Positions 18,244 through 28,268 of a stretch of DNA of 50,968 bases are shown piece by piece. Source of the DNA: Burkholderiales bacterium (lineage in GTDB: Bacteria > Pseudomonadota > Gammaproteobacteria > Burkholderiales > Burkholderiaceae_E). Each line of letters opens with the position of its first letter. Position 1 is the first letter of the stretch. Under the pieces are notes generated by a model. That model made no database searches and was not told where the DNA came from. It saw nothing but the letters and a program-made list of their open reading frames with translations. The position numbers and the translations under genes were made by a program. The stretch is taken from positions 1 to 50,968 of the forward strand of contig JAPOKJ010000023.1 in assembly GCA_029977705.1 (NCBI GenBank), given 5' to 3'.

Positions 18244-19727
18244 CAGTGTGGCGTCTTCAGGTGCCAATCGCTGACCTGCTGGAAGGCGTCGGCCACGCGC
18301 AGCAGGCCGGCTTCGTCGAAATAATTGCCGATCAATTGCATGCCGATCGGCAATTGGCCGGCACCAAAGCCCACCGGCACCGACAGGCCGGGCAGACCGG
18401 CCAGCGAGGCGGGCAGGGTGTAGACATCGGCCAGATAGTTCTTGACCGGATCATCGGTCTGTTCGCCGATCTTCCAGGCGGTGGTGGGCGCCACCGGACC
18501 GGCAATGACATCGACCTTCTCGAAGGCGGCGGCAAAATCCTGCGCGATCAGGCGGCGCAGCTTCTGGGCCTTCAGGTAGTAGGCGTCGTAGTAGCCGTGC
18601 GAGAGCACATAGGTGCCGATCAGGATGCGCCGCTTGACCTCGGCGCCAAAGCCCTCGGAGCGCGACTTGACGTAGAGCGAGTTCAGGTCGGTGACGCCCT
18701 GGGCGCGGTGGCCATAGCGCACTCCGTCAAAGCGCGACAGGTTGCTGGAGGCCTCGGCCGGCGCGATCACGTAGTAGGCGGGAATGGCCAGCTCGGTCTT
18801 GGGCAGCGAGATCTCGACCAGGCTCGCGCCCATCGCCTGCATCTGTGCCAGCGCCTGCTCGATGGCGGACTTGACCTCGGCCGACAGGCCGCCGGCAAAG
18901 AACTCGCGCGGCACACCCACGCGCAGGCCCTTCAAGTCGCGTGCCGGGGCGGCGGGCAGCAGGGGCTCGACCGGACGCTGCACGCTGGTGGCATCGCGTT
19001 CGTCAAAGCCCATCATGGCCTCGAGCACGAGGGCGCAGTCGCGGGCACTGCGCGCCAGCACACCGCCCTGGTCCAGGCTGGAGGCAAACGCGATCATGCC
19101 AAAGCGCGACACGCGTCCGTAGGTGGGCTTGATGCCGGTGATGCCGCACATCGCCGCAGGCTGTCGGACCGAGCCCCCGGTGTCGGTACCAGTGGCCACC
19201 GGCGTCAGGCCGGCCGCAACCGCCGCAGCCGAACCGCCCGAGGAGCCGCCCGGAATATGGGCCTTGCTCCAGGGGTTCCTGACGGCACCGAACCAGGGGT
19301 TTTCGTTGGCCGAGCCCATCGCGAATTCATCGCAGGACAGCTTGCCCAGGCACACCATGCCGGCCGCCTGCAGCCGGGCCACCACGGTGGCATCGAAGGG
19401 GCTGGTGTAGTTGGCCAGCATCTTCGAGCCGGCCGTCGAGCGCCAGCCCCGGGTGACGAAGATGTCCTTGTGTGCCAGGGGAATGCCGAGCAGGCTGTTG
19501 CCAGCGGTAGCAACACCCTGACCGGATGTAAGTGCTTCCTTGATCTTGAGGTCGGCGGCCCGGGCCTGGGCCAGGGTGAGGGCCTCGTCGACATGCAGGA
19601 AGGCATTCAGGTCGCTGGCGGCGATGCGCGCCAGATAGGCCTTGGCCAGTTCTTCGCTCGAGAGTTGTCCGGCGCGCAGCGCGCTCGCGAGCTCGGCCAG
19701 GCCGGCGTGCGCAAGGTCCGGCGTCAT
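18243..19727 (-). CDS. gatA: Asp-tRNA(Asn)/Glu-tRNA(Gln) amidotransferase subunit A
   Basis: A 494-residue amidase-signature enzyme that supplies ammonia from glutamine to GatB. The Ser-cisSer-Lys triad is visible: Lys in [10 protein letters not shown], Ser in the [16 protein letters not shown] block and Ser in [14 protein letters not shown]. The start at 19727 overlaps the gatC stop by ATGA, as is usual. The longer frame upstream is shadow. Its own stop overlaps the start of the inserted hydrolase gene. Confidence 0.97.
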   Translation of the reverse strand: MTPDLAHAGLAELASALRAGQLSSEELAKAYLARIAASDLNAFLHVDEALTLAQARAADLKIKEALTSGQGVATAGNSLLGIPLAHKDIFVTRGWRSTAGSKMLANYTSPFDATVVARLQAAGMVCLGKLSCDEFAMGSANENPWFGAVRNPWSKAHIPGGSSGGSAAAVAAGLTPVATGTDTGGSVRQPAAMCGITGIKPTYGRVSRFGMIAFASSLDQGGVLARSARDCALVLEAMMGFDERDATSVQRPVEPLLPAAPARDLKGLRVGVPREFFAGGLSAEVKSAIEQALAQMQAMGASLVEISLPKTELAIPAYYVIAPAEASSNLSRFDGVRYGHRAQGVTDLNSLYVKSRSEGFGAEVKRRILIGTYVLSHGYYDAYYLKAQKLRRLIAQDFAAAFEKVDVIAGPVAPTTAWKIGEQTDDPVKNYLADVYTLPASLAGLPGLSVPVGFGAGQLPIGMQLIGNYFDEAGLLRVADAFQQVSDWHLKTPH

Positions 19728-20011
19728 TCGATCACCTTGGGCACCAGGTACAGGCCGGCTTCGGTTTCGGGGGCCACTGCCTGATAGTCGGCGCGGCGAT
19801 CGGTTTCGCTGACAGCGTCCTCGCGCAGTCGCAGCCGGCTGCTGGTCGGATGGGTCATGGGGGCCACGCCCTCGGTATCGACCGCCTGCAGGCGCTCGAA
19901 GATACCGAAGACCGCATTGAGCTGGCCGAGGGTGACGGCCGCCTGATCGGGGCTCAATTCGAGCCGTGCCAGCTTGGCAATCCGGGCAACATCGGAGGGG
20001 CTGAGAGACAT
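19724..20011 (-). CDS. gatC: Asp-tRNA(Asn)/Glu-tRNA(Gln) amidotransferase subunit C
   Basis: A 95-residue GatC, the small scaffold that clamps GatA and GatB. Motifs: [20 protein letters not shown] at the N-terminus and [22 protein letters not shown] near the end, followed by the conserved [10 protein letters not shown]. The start at 20011 matches family length. It is the first gene of the leftward gat operon and diverges from mreB across 156 bases. Confidence 0.95.
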   Translation of the reverse strand: MSLSPSDVARIAKLARLELSPDQAAVTLGQLNAVFGIFERLQAVDTEGVAPMTHPTSSRLRLREDAVSETDRRADYQAVAPETEAGLYLVPKVIE

Positions 20012-20053
20012 GGGTTTGAGGGCGGAAAAGGCAAAGAAGACAAGACCGCATAG

Positions 20054-21211
<1,158 letters not shown>

Positions 21212-21220
21212 GTCAACGCG

Positions 21221-22114
21221 GTGGAACAAAGCCCACCCCCGTTCTTTCGCCAAGGCCCCTCCGCCCACGCCCGCCTGGCCTTCTTCGCCCTGCTGGCCAT
21301 CGCCCTGCTGGTGATCGATTCGCGCATGGCCTTGCTCAGCACCCTGCGCCAGGGGGTTGGGACCGTGCTCTATCCGCTGCAGCGCGTGCTGCTGCTGCCA
21401 CGCGACTTCGTGGCCACCGGCTCGCAGTACACCACCGAGGTCAGCCGCCTGCGTGCCGAGAACGCCGAACTGCGCCAGATCGAGGCGGTCAACGCACGTG
21501 CCTTGCTGCAGAACGAGCAGTTGGCCAGCGAGAACACCCAGTTGCGCAAGCTGCTCGAGATGCGCGAGCAGGTGCGCATCAAGTCGACCGTGGCCCAGGT
21601 GCTCTACGAGACGCGCGACTCGTTTGGCCGCAAGGTGGTCATCGACAAGGGCCTGCTCAACGAAGTCTTTCCCGGCCAGCCGGTGATCGATGCACGCGGG
21701 GTCGTCGGCCAGGTGGTGCGCGTCACCCAGTACAGTGCCGAGGTGCAATTGGTGACCGATCCGACGGCGATGCTGCCGGTGGAGGTGCAGCGCAGTGGGC
21801 AGCGCTCGGTCGCGTACGGTGGCCCTGGTCCGGGCGAGATCGAGTTGCGCTTTCTGCCCGGCAACTCGGACATCAAGGAGGGCGACCTGATCGTCACCTC
21901 GGGTCTGGATCGCATCTATCCCGCGGGCCTGCCGGTGGGCAAGGTACGGCGCTTCGATCGCAGTGCATCGAGCAGCTTCGCCAGCGCCCTGGTCGATCCC
22001 CTGGGCGGGGTGGAGCGCTCCAGGCTGGTCCTGGTGTTGCTGCTCGAGCGCCAGGCCCTGCCGCCGCCGCCCGAGGAGCCGGCGGCCAAGCCCCGGCGCG
22101 GATCGAAGGGATGA
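21221..22114 (+). CDS. mreC: rod-shape-determining protein MreC
   Basis: A 297-residue MreC. It has one inner-membrane segment (LAFFALLAIALLVIDSRMALL), a coiled coil around 75-120 (EVSRLRAENAELRQIEAVNARALLQNEQLASENTQLRKLLEM, given here as one helix region) and the periplasmic double beta-barrel with DRGL-like VIDKGLLNEVFPGQPVIDARGVVGQV. It links MreB to the wall enzymes. The start is GTG at 21221. The Pro/Lys-rich tail after ERQALPPPP is variable in the family. Confidence 0.96.
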   Translation: MEQSPPPFFRQGPSAHARLAFFALLAIALLVIDSRMALLSTLRQGVGTVLYPLQRVLLLPRDFVATGSQYTTEVSRLRAENAELRQIEAVNARALLQNEQLASENTQLRKLLEMREQVRIKSTVAQVLYETRDSFGRKVVIDKGLLNEVFPGQPVIDARGVVGQVVRVTQYSAEVQLVTDPTAMLPVEVQRSGQRSVAYGGPGPGEIELRFLPGNSDIKEGDLIVTSGLDRIYPAGLPVGKVRRFDRSASSSFASALVDPLGGVERSRLVLVLLLERQALPPPPEEPAAKPRRGSKG

Positions 22115-22127
22115 GGGCCTTGCGCAC

Positions 22128-22643
22128 ATGATGATCACCCGCGAATACCTGCTGCTGCCGGCCAACCGCGCCTTCATCGCCTTCACGCTGGCAGGCGCCT
22201 TCGTGCTCAACATGTTCCCGTGGGGGCGCTGGGTCGGGGTGCCTGACTTCCTGGCCCTGGTGCTGGTGTTCTGGAACATCCATCAGCCACGCCTGGTCGG
22301 GCTGGGCATCGCCTTCATCTTCGGGCTGCTGATGGACATTCACAACGGCGCCCTGCTCGGCGAGCACGCCTTGGCCTATACGCTCCTGTCGTACGGCGCG
22401 ACCAGCATGCACCGGCGTGTGCCCTGGTTCAGCACCCGCGGTCAGATGGCCCATGTGCTGCCGCTGTTCCTGCTCGGCCAGCTGAGTACCCTGATCGTGC
22501 GTCTGGCGGTCGGTGCCCATGCGCCCGGCTGGACCTATTTCCTGGAGAGCCTGGTCTGCGTGCTGCTCTGGCCCGTGGCCGAGTTCCTGTTGCTGGCGCC
22601 GCAGCGCCGCGCCGTCGAGCGCGACGAGACGCGGCCGATCTAG
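22128..22643 (+). CDS. mreD: rod-shape-determining protein MreD
   Basis: A 171-residue integral membrane protein with five or six hydrophobic segments, matching MreD: ANRAFIAFTLAGAFVLNMFPWG, PDFLALVLVFWNIHQPRLVG, FIFGLLMDIHNGALLGEHALAY and a C-terminal pair. The FGLLMDIHNGALLGEHAL segment is the family signature. It starts at ATG 22128, 13 bases after mreC. It acts with MreC and PBP2 in the elongasome. Confidence 0.95.
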   Translation: MMITREYLLLPANRAFIAFTLAGAFVLNMFPWGRWVGVPDFLALVLVFWNIHQPRLVGLGIAFIFGLLMDIHNGALLGEHALAYTLLSYGATSMHRRVPWFSTRGQMAHVLPLFLLGQLSTLIVRLAVGAHAPGWTYFLESLVCVLLWPVAEFLLLAPQRRAVERDETRPI

Positions 22644-22698
22644 TGACACGCCCCCTCAGGCCGCCATCGCGTTCTTCCCCTCCACCCACCCAGGCACC

Positions 22699-24642
22699 AT
22701 GATCGAAGTCAAGGACACCGGCAAGGAGCTGCACCAGCTGCATCTGCGGCTGACGCTCGCCCTGTTGCTGATCCTGCTGTGCTTCGGTGTGTTGATGGCG
22801 CGCTTCATCTACCTGCAGGTGATTCGCTACAGCGATTTCCGGGCCCAGGCGGAGGACAACCGCATCGCCTTGGTACCGGTGCCACCGGCCCGCGGCCTGA
22901 TCTACGACCGCAACGGCATCCTGCTGGCCGAGAACGTGTCGGCCTTCACACTCGAGCTGGCACCACGCCTGATCGACAACCTGGATGCGGTCATCGATCA
23001 GCTGGCCCAGATCATCGAGATCGCGCCGAAGGACCGGCGCCGCTTCAAGCGACTGCTCGAGGATTCCAAGACCACCGACACCATTCCCCTGAAGATCCGC
23101 CTGACCGACGAGGAGGTGGCCAAGCTGGCCGTGCATCGGTACCGCTTCAAGGGGGTCGAGATCAAGGCGCGCCAGTTCCGCAACTACCCGCAGGGCGAGG
23201 TCGGCTCGCATCTGCTCGGCTACATCGGTCGCATCTCGGTCGAGGACAAGCGACGCCTCGAGGAGTCCGAGGAATCGACCAACTATGCCGGCTCGACGCA
23301 CATGGGCAAGGTGGGCCTGGAGCTGAGCTACGAGAAGCTGCTGCTGGGCGAGGCCGGGGCCGAGGAAGTCGAGGTCTCTGCCGGCGGCCGGGTGGTGCGC
23401 AGCCTGTCGCGCACGCCCGCGCGGCCGGGCGCCAACCTGCACCTGTCGGTGGACATCAAGCTGCAAAAGCTGGTCGAGGAATGGTTCGGCGACCGCAAGG
23501 GCGCCTTGGTGGCGATCGATCCCAAGACCGGTGACATCCTGGCCTTTGTCTCCAAGCCGACCTTCGATCCCAACCTGTTCGTCGATGGCATCGACAGCCA
23601 GAGCTGGACGGCGCTGAACGAGGATCCGGACAAGCCGCTGCTCAACCGGCCCCTGCGCGGCACCTATCCGCCGGGCTCGACCTACAAGCCCTTCATGGCG
23701 ATGGCGGCGCTCGAGACCGGTGCCCGCACGCCCGAGTACACGATTGCCGACCCGGGTTATTTCGCACTCGGCGGACACCGCTTCCGCGACTCCAAGCCCA
23801 CCGGCCATGGCTCGGTGGACCTGCGCAAGTCGATCATCGTCTCGAGCGACACCTACTACTACAAGCTGGCCTACGAGATGGGGGTTGATGCGATCCACGA
23901 CTTCATGAAGCCCTGGGGTTTCGGGCAGCTGACCGGCATCGACCTGGAAAACGAGGTCACCGGCATCCTGCCCTCGACGGCCTGGAAGATGAAGCGCTAC
24001 AAGCAGAAGTGGCTGCCCGGCGAGACCCCCTCGATCGGCATCGGCCAGGGCTACAACAGCTTCACCATCCTGCAACTGGCCCATGCCACCGGCGTGCTGG
24101 CCAACAACGGCATCGTGATGCGGCCTCACCTGGTCAAGTCCATCGAGGATCCGGTCACGCGCAAGATGACACCGGTGCAAAAGGAGGAACCGCGTATCGC
24201 CCTCAAGCCTGGTTACCTGGAGATCGTCAAGGCTGCGATGGTCGAGGTCAACAAGGTCGGGACCGGTCGTGTGGCCTTTGCAGGGGCCGAATATGTGGCG
24301 GCCGGCAAGACCGGCACGGCCCAGGTGATCGGCATCAAGCAGAACGAGCGTTACGATGCGCGGCGCATCGAGGAGCGCTTTCGCGACCACTCGCTGTTCA
24401 TGTCCTTTGCGCCGGTGGACAATCCGCGCCTGGCGGTGGCGGTGATCGTCGAGAACGGCGGCTTTGGTGCCCAGGCGGCGGCACCCATCGTGCGCAAGGT
24501 GTTCGATTACCACCTGCTGGGCAAGCTGCCCAAGGATCAGGCACCGGTCGTCCTGCCCAAGGGCGGCGAGGATGTCGACTTGCGCGATGTGCCCGAGAGC
24601 ATGGAGCCGGAGCCGATTGCGCCGGCCGAGGCGAGGCAATAG
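22699..24642 (+). CDS. mrdA: penicillin-binding protein 2, elongation transpeptidase
   Basis: A 647-residue class B PBP. One N-terminal membrane helix (LRLTLALLLILLCFGVLMARFIYLQ), then the non-catalytic dimerisation domain starting PARGLIYDRNGILLAEN, then the transpeptidase with Ser327 in PPGSTYKPF (SxxK), SSDTYYYKLA and Lys537 in GKTGTAQV. It crosslinks peptidoglycan during side-wall growth and is a beta-lactam target. The start at 22699 fits PBP2 homologues; it lies 55 bases after mreD. The frame upstream of it is shadow over mreD. Confidence 0.97.
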   Translation: MIEVKDTGKELHQLHLRLTLALLLILLCFGVLMARFIYLQVIRYSDFRAQAEDNRIALVPVPPARGLIYDRNGILLAENVSAFTLELAPRLIDNLDAVIDQLAQIIEIAPKDRRRFKRLLEDSKTTDTIPLKIRLTDEEVAKLAVHRYRFKGVEIKARQFRNYPQGEVGSHLLGYIGRISVEDKRRLEESEESTNYAGSTHMGKVGLELSYEKLLLGEAGAEEVEVSAGGRVVRSLSRTPARPGANLHLSVDIKLQKLVEEWFGDRKGALVAIDPKTGDILAFVSKPTFDPNLFVDGIDSQSWTALNEDPDKPLLNRPLRGTYPPGSTYKPFMAMAALETGARTPEYTIADPGYFALGGHRFRDSKPTGHGSVDLRKSIIVSSDTYYYKLAYEMGVDAIHDFMKPWGFGQLTGIDLENEVTGILPSTAWKMKRYKQKWLPGETPSIGIGQGYNSFTILQLAHATGVLANNGIVMRPHLVKSIEDPVTRKMTPVQKEEPRIALKPGYLEIVKAAMVEVNKVGTGRVAFAGAEYVAAGKTGTAQVIGIKQNERYDARRIEERFRDHSLFMSFAPVDNPRLAVAVIVENGGFGAQAAAPIVRKVFDYHLLGKLPKDQAPVVLPKGGEDVDLRDVPESMEPEPIAPAEARQ

Positions 24643-24645
24643 GCC

Positions 24646-25752
24646 ATGCAGCAAACGCCGCTGTGGCAGCGTATCCGCCCCTATCTGGCGGTGTTCGACC
24701 CGACCCTGTGCATCCTGCTGGCGGTCATCGTGCTCATCAGTGGCGTCACCATGTATTCGGCGGCCAATGATTTTCCGGGCCGCTTCGATGGCCACATGCG
24801 CAACCTGTTCGTTGCCTTCGTGGTCATGTGGGCAGCGGCCAACCTGCCACCGAACTGGATCTCCCGCTCCGCCGTGCCGATCTACCTGCTCGGGGTGCTC
24901 CTGCTGATCGCGGTGGCGCTGTTCGGCGATACCTCAAAGGGCGCGCGGCGCTGGCTGCATATCGGCGTCACCCGTATCCAGCCCTCGGAAATCCTCAAGA
25001 TCGCGATGCCCTTGATGCTGGCCTGGTACTTCCAGAAACGCGAAGGTATCCTGAACTGGGCGGACTTCCTTCTGGCCGGTCTGATGTTGATGGTGCCGGT
25101 CCTGCTGATTGCCCGCCAGCCCGATCTGGGCACGGCCATCCTGGTGTTTGCCGCCGGCGCCTTCGTGATCTTCTTTGCCGGGCTGAGCTGGAAGCTGATC
25201 GTCGGGCTGGGCGCCGCTGGCATTGCGGCCCTGCCGCTGCTGTGGATGGTGATGAAGGATTATCAGAAGCAGCGCGTGATGACTCTGATCGACCCCAGTT
25301 CCGATCCCCTGGGCAAGGGTTTCCACATCATCCAGTCGACCATCGCCGTGGGCTCTGGCGGCATATGGGGCAAGGGCTGGATGCAGGGCACCCAAACCCA
25401 TCTGGAATTCATCCCGGAGCGCACCACCGACTTCATCTTCGCGGTCTACAGCGAGGAGTTCGGGCTGGTCGGCAATGTCGTGCTGATGCTGCTGTATCTG
25501 GGCGTGCTGGCCCGCGGCCTTGCCATTGCCGGCGGCGCTGCCAATATCTTCTCGCGCCTGCTGGCTGGCGCCATCACGCTGATCTTCTTCACCTATGCCT
25601 TCGTCAACATGGGCATGGTGTCAGGCATTCTGCCGGTGGTGGGTGTGCCGCTGCCGCTGATGTCCTATGGCGGCACGGCGCAGGTGACACTGGGCCTGGG
25701 GCTGGGCCTGCTGATGAACATCGCGCGTCACCGCAAGCTGGTGCAGACCTAG
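24646..25752 (+). CDS. rodA: SEDS peptidoglycan polymerase RodA
   Basis: A 368-residue SEDS-family glycosyltransferase with about ten membrane helices. Signature segments: FGDTSKGARRWLHIGVTRIQPSEILKIAMPLMLAWY, the catalytic-loop Asp region IARQPDLGTAIL, and IPERTTDFIFAVYSEEFGLVGN and VPLPLMSYGGTAQ near the end. It polymerises glycan strands with PBP2. It starts 3 bases after the mrdA stop, the last gene of the rod operon. The next gene is convergent, with small GC hairpins in between. Confidence 0.97.
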   Translation: MQQTPLWQRIRPYLAVFDPTLCILLAVIVLISGVTMYSAANDFPGRFDGHMRNLFVAFVVMWAAANLPPNWISRSAVPIYLLGVLLLIAVALFGDTSKGARRWLHIGVTRIQPSEILKIAMPLMLAWYFQKREGILNWADFLLAGLMLMVPVLLIARQPDLGTAILVFAAGAFVIFFAGLSWKLIVGLGAAGIAALPLLWMVMKDYQKQRVMTLIDPSSDPLGKGFHIIQSTIAVGSGGIWGKGWMQGTQTHLEFIPERTTDFIFAVYSEEFGLVGNVVLMLLYLGVLARGLAIAGGAANIFSRLLAGAITLIFFTYAFVNMGMVSGILPVVGVPLPLMSYGGTAQVTLGLGLGLLMNIARHRKLVQT

Positions 25753-25760
25753 TTGTGCGA

Positions 25761-25804
25761 TGTGCCGCAATTTGCGACACACCACACTGGCGCGGCTTCG
25801 CGCC
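25761..25804. terminator. weak GC hairpins between convergent rodA and aminotransferase genes
   Basis: The 56-base gap holds an imperfect TGTGCCGCAA/TTTGCGACACA hairpin (25761-25781) and GGCGCG-GCTT-CGCGCC (25789-25804). Neither is followed by a U run, so terminator function is only suggested by position between convergent stops. Confidence 0.3.
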
Positions 25805-25808
25805 CGCT

Positions 25809-27197
25809 TCAGACCTGGCCTTGCTCGCGCAGGCCCTTGAGCGTCAGCGCCAGGGCCGCCTCAAAGCGCTGCAGCAAGGTATCGACCTCTTCCTCGCTGA
25901 TGATCAGCGGCGGCGAGAAGGCGATGGTATCGCCCATGGCGCGCAGGATCAGGCCCTGCGTCTGGGCATGACGGACCAGCATCGGACCCACGCCCAGGCG
26001 CGCATCGAAAGCCTCCCGTCTGGCCGGGTTGCGCGACAGTTCGACTGCGCCGATCAGGCCGATGCCGCGCGCCTGGCCAACGATGGGATGACCCTCGAAG
26101 CGGCGCAGCCCGGCCTGCAGCCGCGCGCCGACCTTGCGCACGTGGCTGAGGATGTCCATTTCCTCGTAGATCTTGAAGGCTTCCAGGGCGACGGCACAGC
26201 CGAGCGGGTGACCCGAGTAGGTGTAGCCATGGCCGAAGGTGCCCACGCCCTCACTGGCGGTGGCGCAGACCTCGTAGATGTCCTTGCTCACCATCAGGGC
26301 CGAGAACGGCACGTAGGCGGAGGTGATCTGCTTGGCGCAGGTGAGCATGTCGGGCGCGAAGTCGAAATGCTCCGAGCCAAAGCGCGTGCCCAGGCGGCCG
26401 AACCCGCAGATGACCTCATCGGCGATCAGCAGGATGTCGTGCTTGCGAAGGATCGGCACGATGGCCTTGAAGTATCCCTCGGCCGGAATCAGCACGCCAC
26501 CGGCGCCCTGCACCGGCTCGGCGATCATCGCACCGATGGTGTCGGCGCCCTCGCGGGCAATCGTCTCTTCCAGTTCGCGGGCCAGGCGGGCAACGAAATC
26601 GGCATCGCTCTCGCCCTCGCGTGCAAAGGCGTAGGGAGAAGGGCAGCCCACCTGCACCACGCCATCGATCGGCAGGTCGAACAGCTTGTGCATGGTCGGA
26701 ATGCCGCTGAGCGAGGCGGCGGCCATGGTCACGCCGTGGTAGCCCTTGACCCGGGTGAGGATCTTCTTCTTGCGCGTCAGGCCCTTGGCATTGTGGTAGT
26801 AGCGCACCAGCTTGAAGGCCGTGTCGTTGCACTCGGAACCCGAGTTGGCAAAGATCACCCGGCCGCCGTTGCGCAGCCGTTCACCCGGCGCCATCTGGAT
26901 CAGGCGCTCGGCCACTTCGGTGACCACGCCCGGCACCTTGCCGTTGAAGGAGTGATAGTAGGGCAGTTCGCGCATCTGCCGGTAGGCGGCATCGGCCAGG
27001 CGCTGGTTGGAAAAACCCAGGCTGGCGCACCACAGGCCGGCCATGCCCTCGAGGTAACGGTTGCCCTGCTCGTCGATGACATGCACGCCATCGCCCTTGA
27101 CGATGACCAGCGGGCCGTCGCGCTCATGGGCACGCAGGTTGGTGTAGGGATGCAGGTGATAACGCAGGTCACGGCTGCTGTGCGTGGTCGTGCTCAT
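25809..27197 (-). CDS. class III pyridoxal-phosphate aminotransferase
   Basis: A 462-residue omega-aminotransferase-type enzyme. PLP-site marks: VIFANSGSECNDTAFKLVRYYH, GYHGVTMAAASLSG, LLIADEVICGFGRLGTRFG and the Schiff-base lysine Lys289 in CAKQITSAYVPFSA. Family members move amino groups between amines or beta-amino acids and 2-oxo acids. The N-terminal RYHLHPYTNLRAHE suits the putrescine/beta-alanine-pyruvate branch, but the amine donor is not determined. It lies 31 bases downstream of the intradiol dioxygenase stop and may share its transcript. Confidence 0.9.
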   Translation of the reverse strand: MSTTTHSSRDLRYHLHPYTNLRAHERDGPLVIVKGDGVHVIDEQGNRYLEGMAGLWCASLGFSNQRLADAAYRQMRELPYYHSFNGKVPGVVTEVAERLIQMAPGERLRNGGRVIFANSGSECNDTAFKLVRYYHNAKGLTRKKKILTRVKGYHGVTMAAASLSGIPTMHKLFDLPIDGVVQVGCPSPYAFAREGESDADFVARLARELEETIAREGADTIGAMIAEPVQGAGGVLIPAEGYFKAIVPILRKHDILLIADEVICGFGRLGTRFGSEHFDFAPDMLTCAKQITSAYVPFSALMVSKDIYEVCATASEGVGTFGHGYTYSGHPLGCAVALEAFKIYEEMDILSHVRKVGARLQAGLRRFEGHPIVGQARGIGLIGAVELSRNPARREAFDARLGVGPMLVRHAQTQGLILRAMGDTIAFSPPLIISEEEVDTLLQRFEAALALTLKGLREQGQV

Positions 27198-27228
27198 GGC
27201 GCAAGGCTCCGGTGAAAGGGGGCGCCGC

Positions 27229-28170
27229 TCAGCGGCGTTCGAGAATGTCGAGGGACGGTCGCGGGCTTTCCGACTTGCCGGTGATCGGCGGGCGGGGCAG
27301 GGTCGACACCCCGGCCTCGATCACGAACTCGAAGGCCAGTGAATGCCAGGGCCCCTGCACATCGGGCGCGGGTGCCGCCTCGTGCTCGTGGACCTGCATC
27401 TGTCCGATCAGGCGCCGCGTGACGGCGAACTGCACATCGCTGTCCAGGTTTGGATCGTCGCTGGCGTACACCTGCGAGAACTGGGTCTTGAAGCCTTCCT
27501 TGCAGATCATGAAGTGCAGGTGGGCCGGGCGCATGTTGTGGCGTCCTGCCGCCTTGACCAGGCTGCCCACCGGTCCGCCCACCGGGATCGGATAGCCCAC
27601 CGGCTTGATGGTGCGCAGGCGAAAGCGTCCCTCGCCATCGGTGACGAAGCGGCCGCGCAGGTTCATGTCGGCCTGTTCCGGGTCCTGGTTCTCGTAATAG
27701 CCTTCGCTCGAGCTGTGCCAGACGTCCACCTGCGCGCCGGCCACCGCCTGGCCCTGCAGGTCGCACACGCGCCCGGTCACGAACAAGGGTGCGCCAGGGG
27801 TGGGCGAGCGCACGATGCTGCCACCATCCGGGGTCAGCGGTGCGCCCTCGCGCCAGAAGGGGCCGAGCAGGTTGGCGGTGGTCTCGCGCCGGCCCTGGTC
27901 ACCATTGTTGAGCAGGCACACCAGGGAGGAGATCCCCAGAGAACCTGCGGCCAGCACCACCTCGTTGTGCGAGGCATTCGTCATCTGTCCCAGCCTGGCA
28001 ATGGTGGCGCAGGCCTGCTGGAATTCGGCCTCGGTGAGCTGCGCCTCGCGGACAAAGGCATGCAGGTGGCGCACGGCCAGCGTCATGATCTGGCGCAGCC
28101 GGGGCGCCTCGATGCGGGCCATTTCGGCCAGCACGGCGTCGGTGAGGTCGCTTTCCTTGTCGATGATCAT
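27229..28170 (-). CDS. intradiol ring-cleavage dioxygenase
   Basis: A 313-residue non-haem Fe(III) dioxygenase of the catechol/hydroxyquinol 1,2-dioxygenase type. An N-terminal helical dimerisation part (about 1-95) is followed by the beta-sandwich. Iron ligands fall at Tyr159 (SSSEGYYENQD), Tyr193 (KPVGYPIP), His217 and His219 (RPAHLHFMI). It opens catecholic or trihydroxy rings between the hydroxyls to give muconate or maleylacetate-type products. I start at ATG 28170 (MIIDKESDLTDAVL), as in homologues. No other ring-cleavage genes flank it, so the exact diol is open. Confidence 0.92.
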   Translation of the reverse strand: MIIDKESDLTDAVLAEMARIEAPRLRQIMTLAVRHLHAFVREAQLTEAEFQQACATIARLGQMTNASHNEVVLAAGSLGISSLVCLLNNGDQGRRETTANLLGPFWREGAPLTPDGGSIVRSPTPGAPLFVTGRVCDLQGQAVAGAQVDVWHSSSEGYYENQDPEQADMNLRGRFVTDGEGRFRLRTIKPVGYPIPVGGPVGSLVKAAGRHNMRPAHLHFMICKEGFKTQFSQVYASDDPNLDSDVQFAVTRRLIGQMQVHEHEAAPAPDVQGPWHSLAFEFVIEAGVSTLPRPPITGKSESPRPSLDILERR

Positions 28171-28268
28171 GGCGATGGGCGATACGGTCGCAGGGCTTGA
28201 GGCATCATAGCGCGGCGGATCTGTCCGGATCGCCTGCCTGTCCACTGTTGCCCTGCTGATTGCCCCTC

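Noticed and set aside
22429-24795. 788-residue minus-strand frame over mreD and mrdA
   Set aside because: Shadow of conserved PBP2 and MreD; composition and lack of motifs argue against coding.
24828-27215. 795-residue + strand frame running through rodA into the aminotransferase
   Set aside because: It overlaps real genes on both strands and has no recognisable domain.
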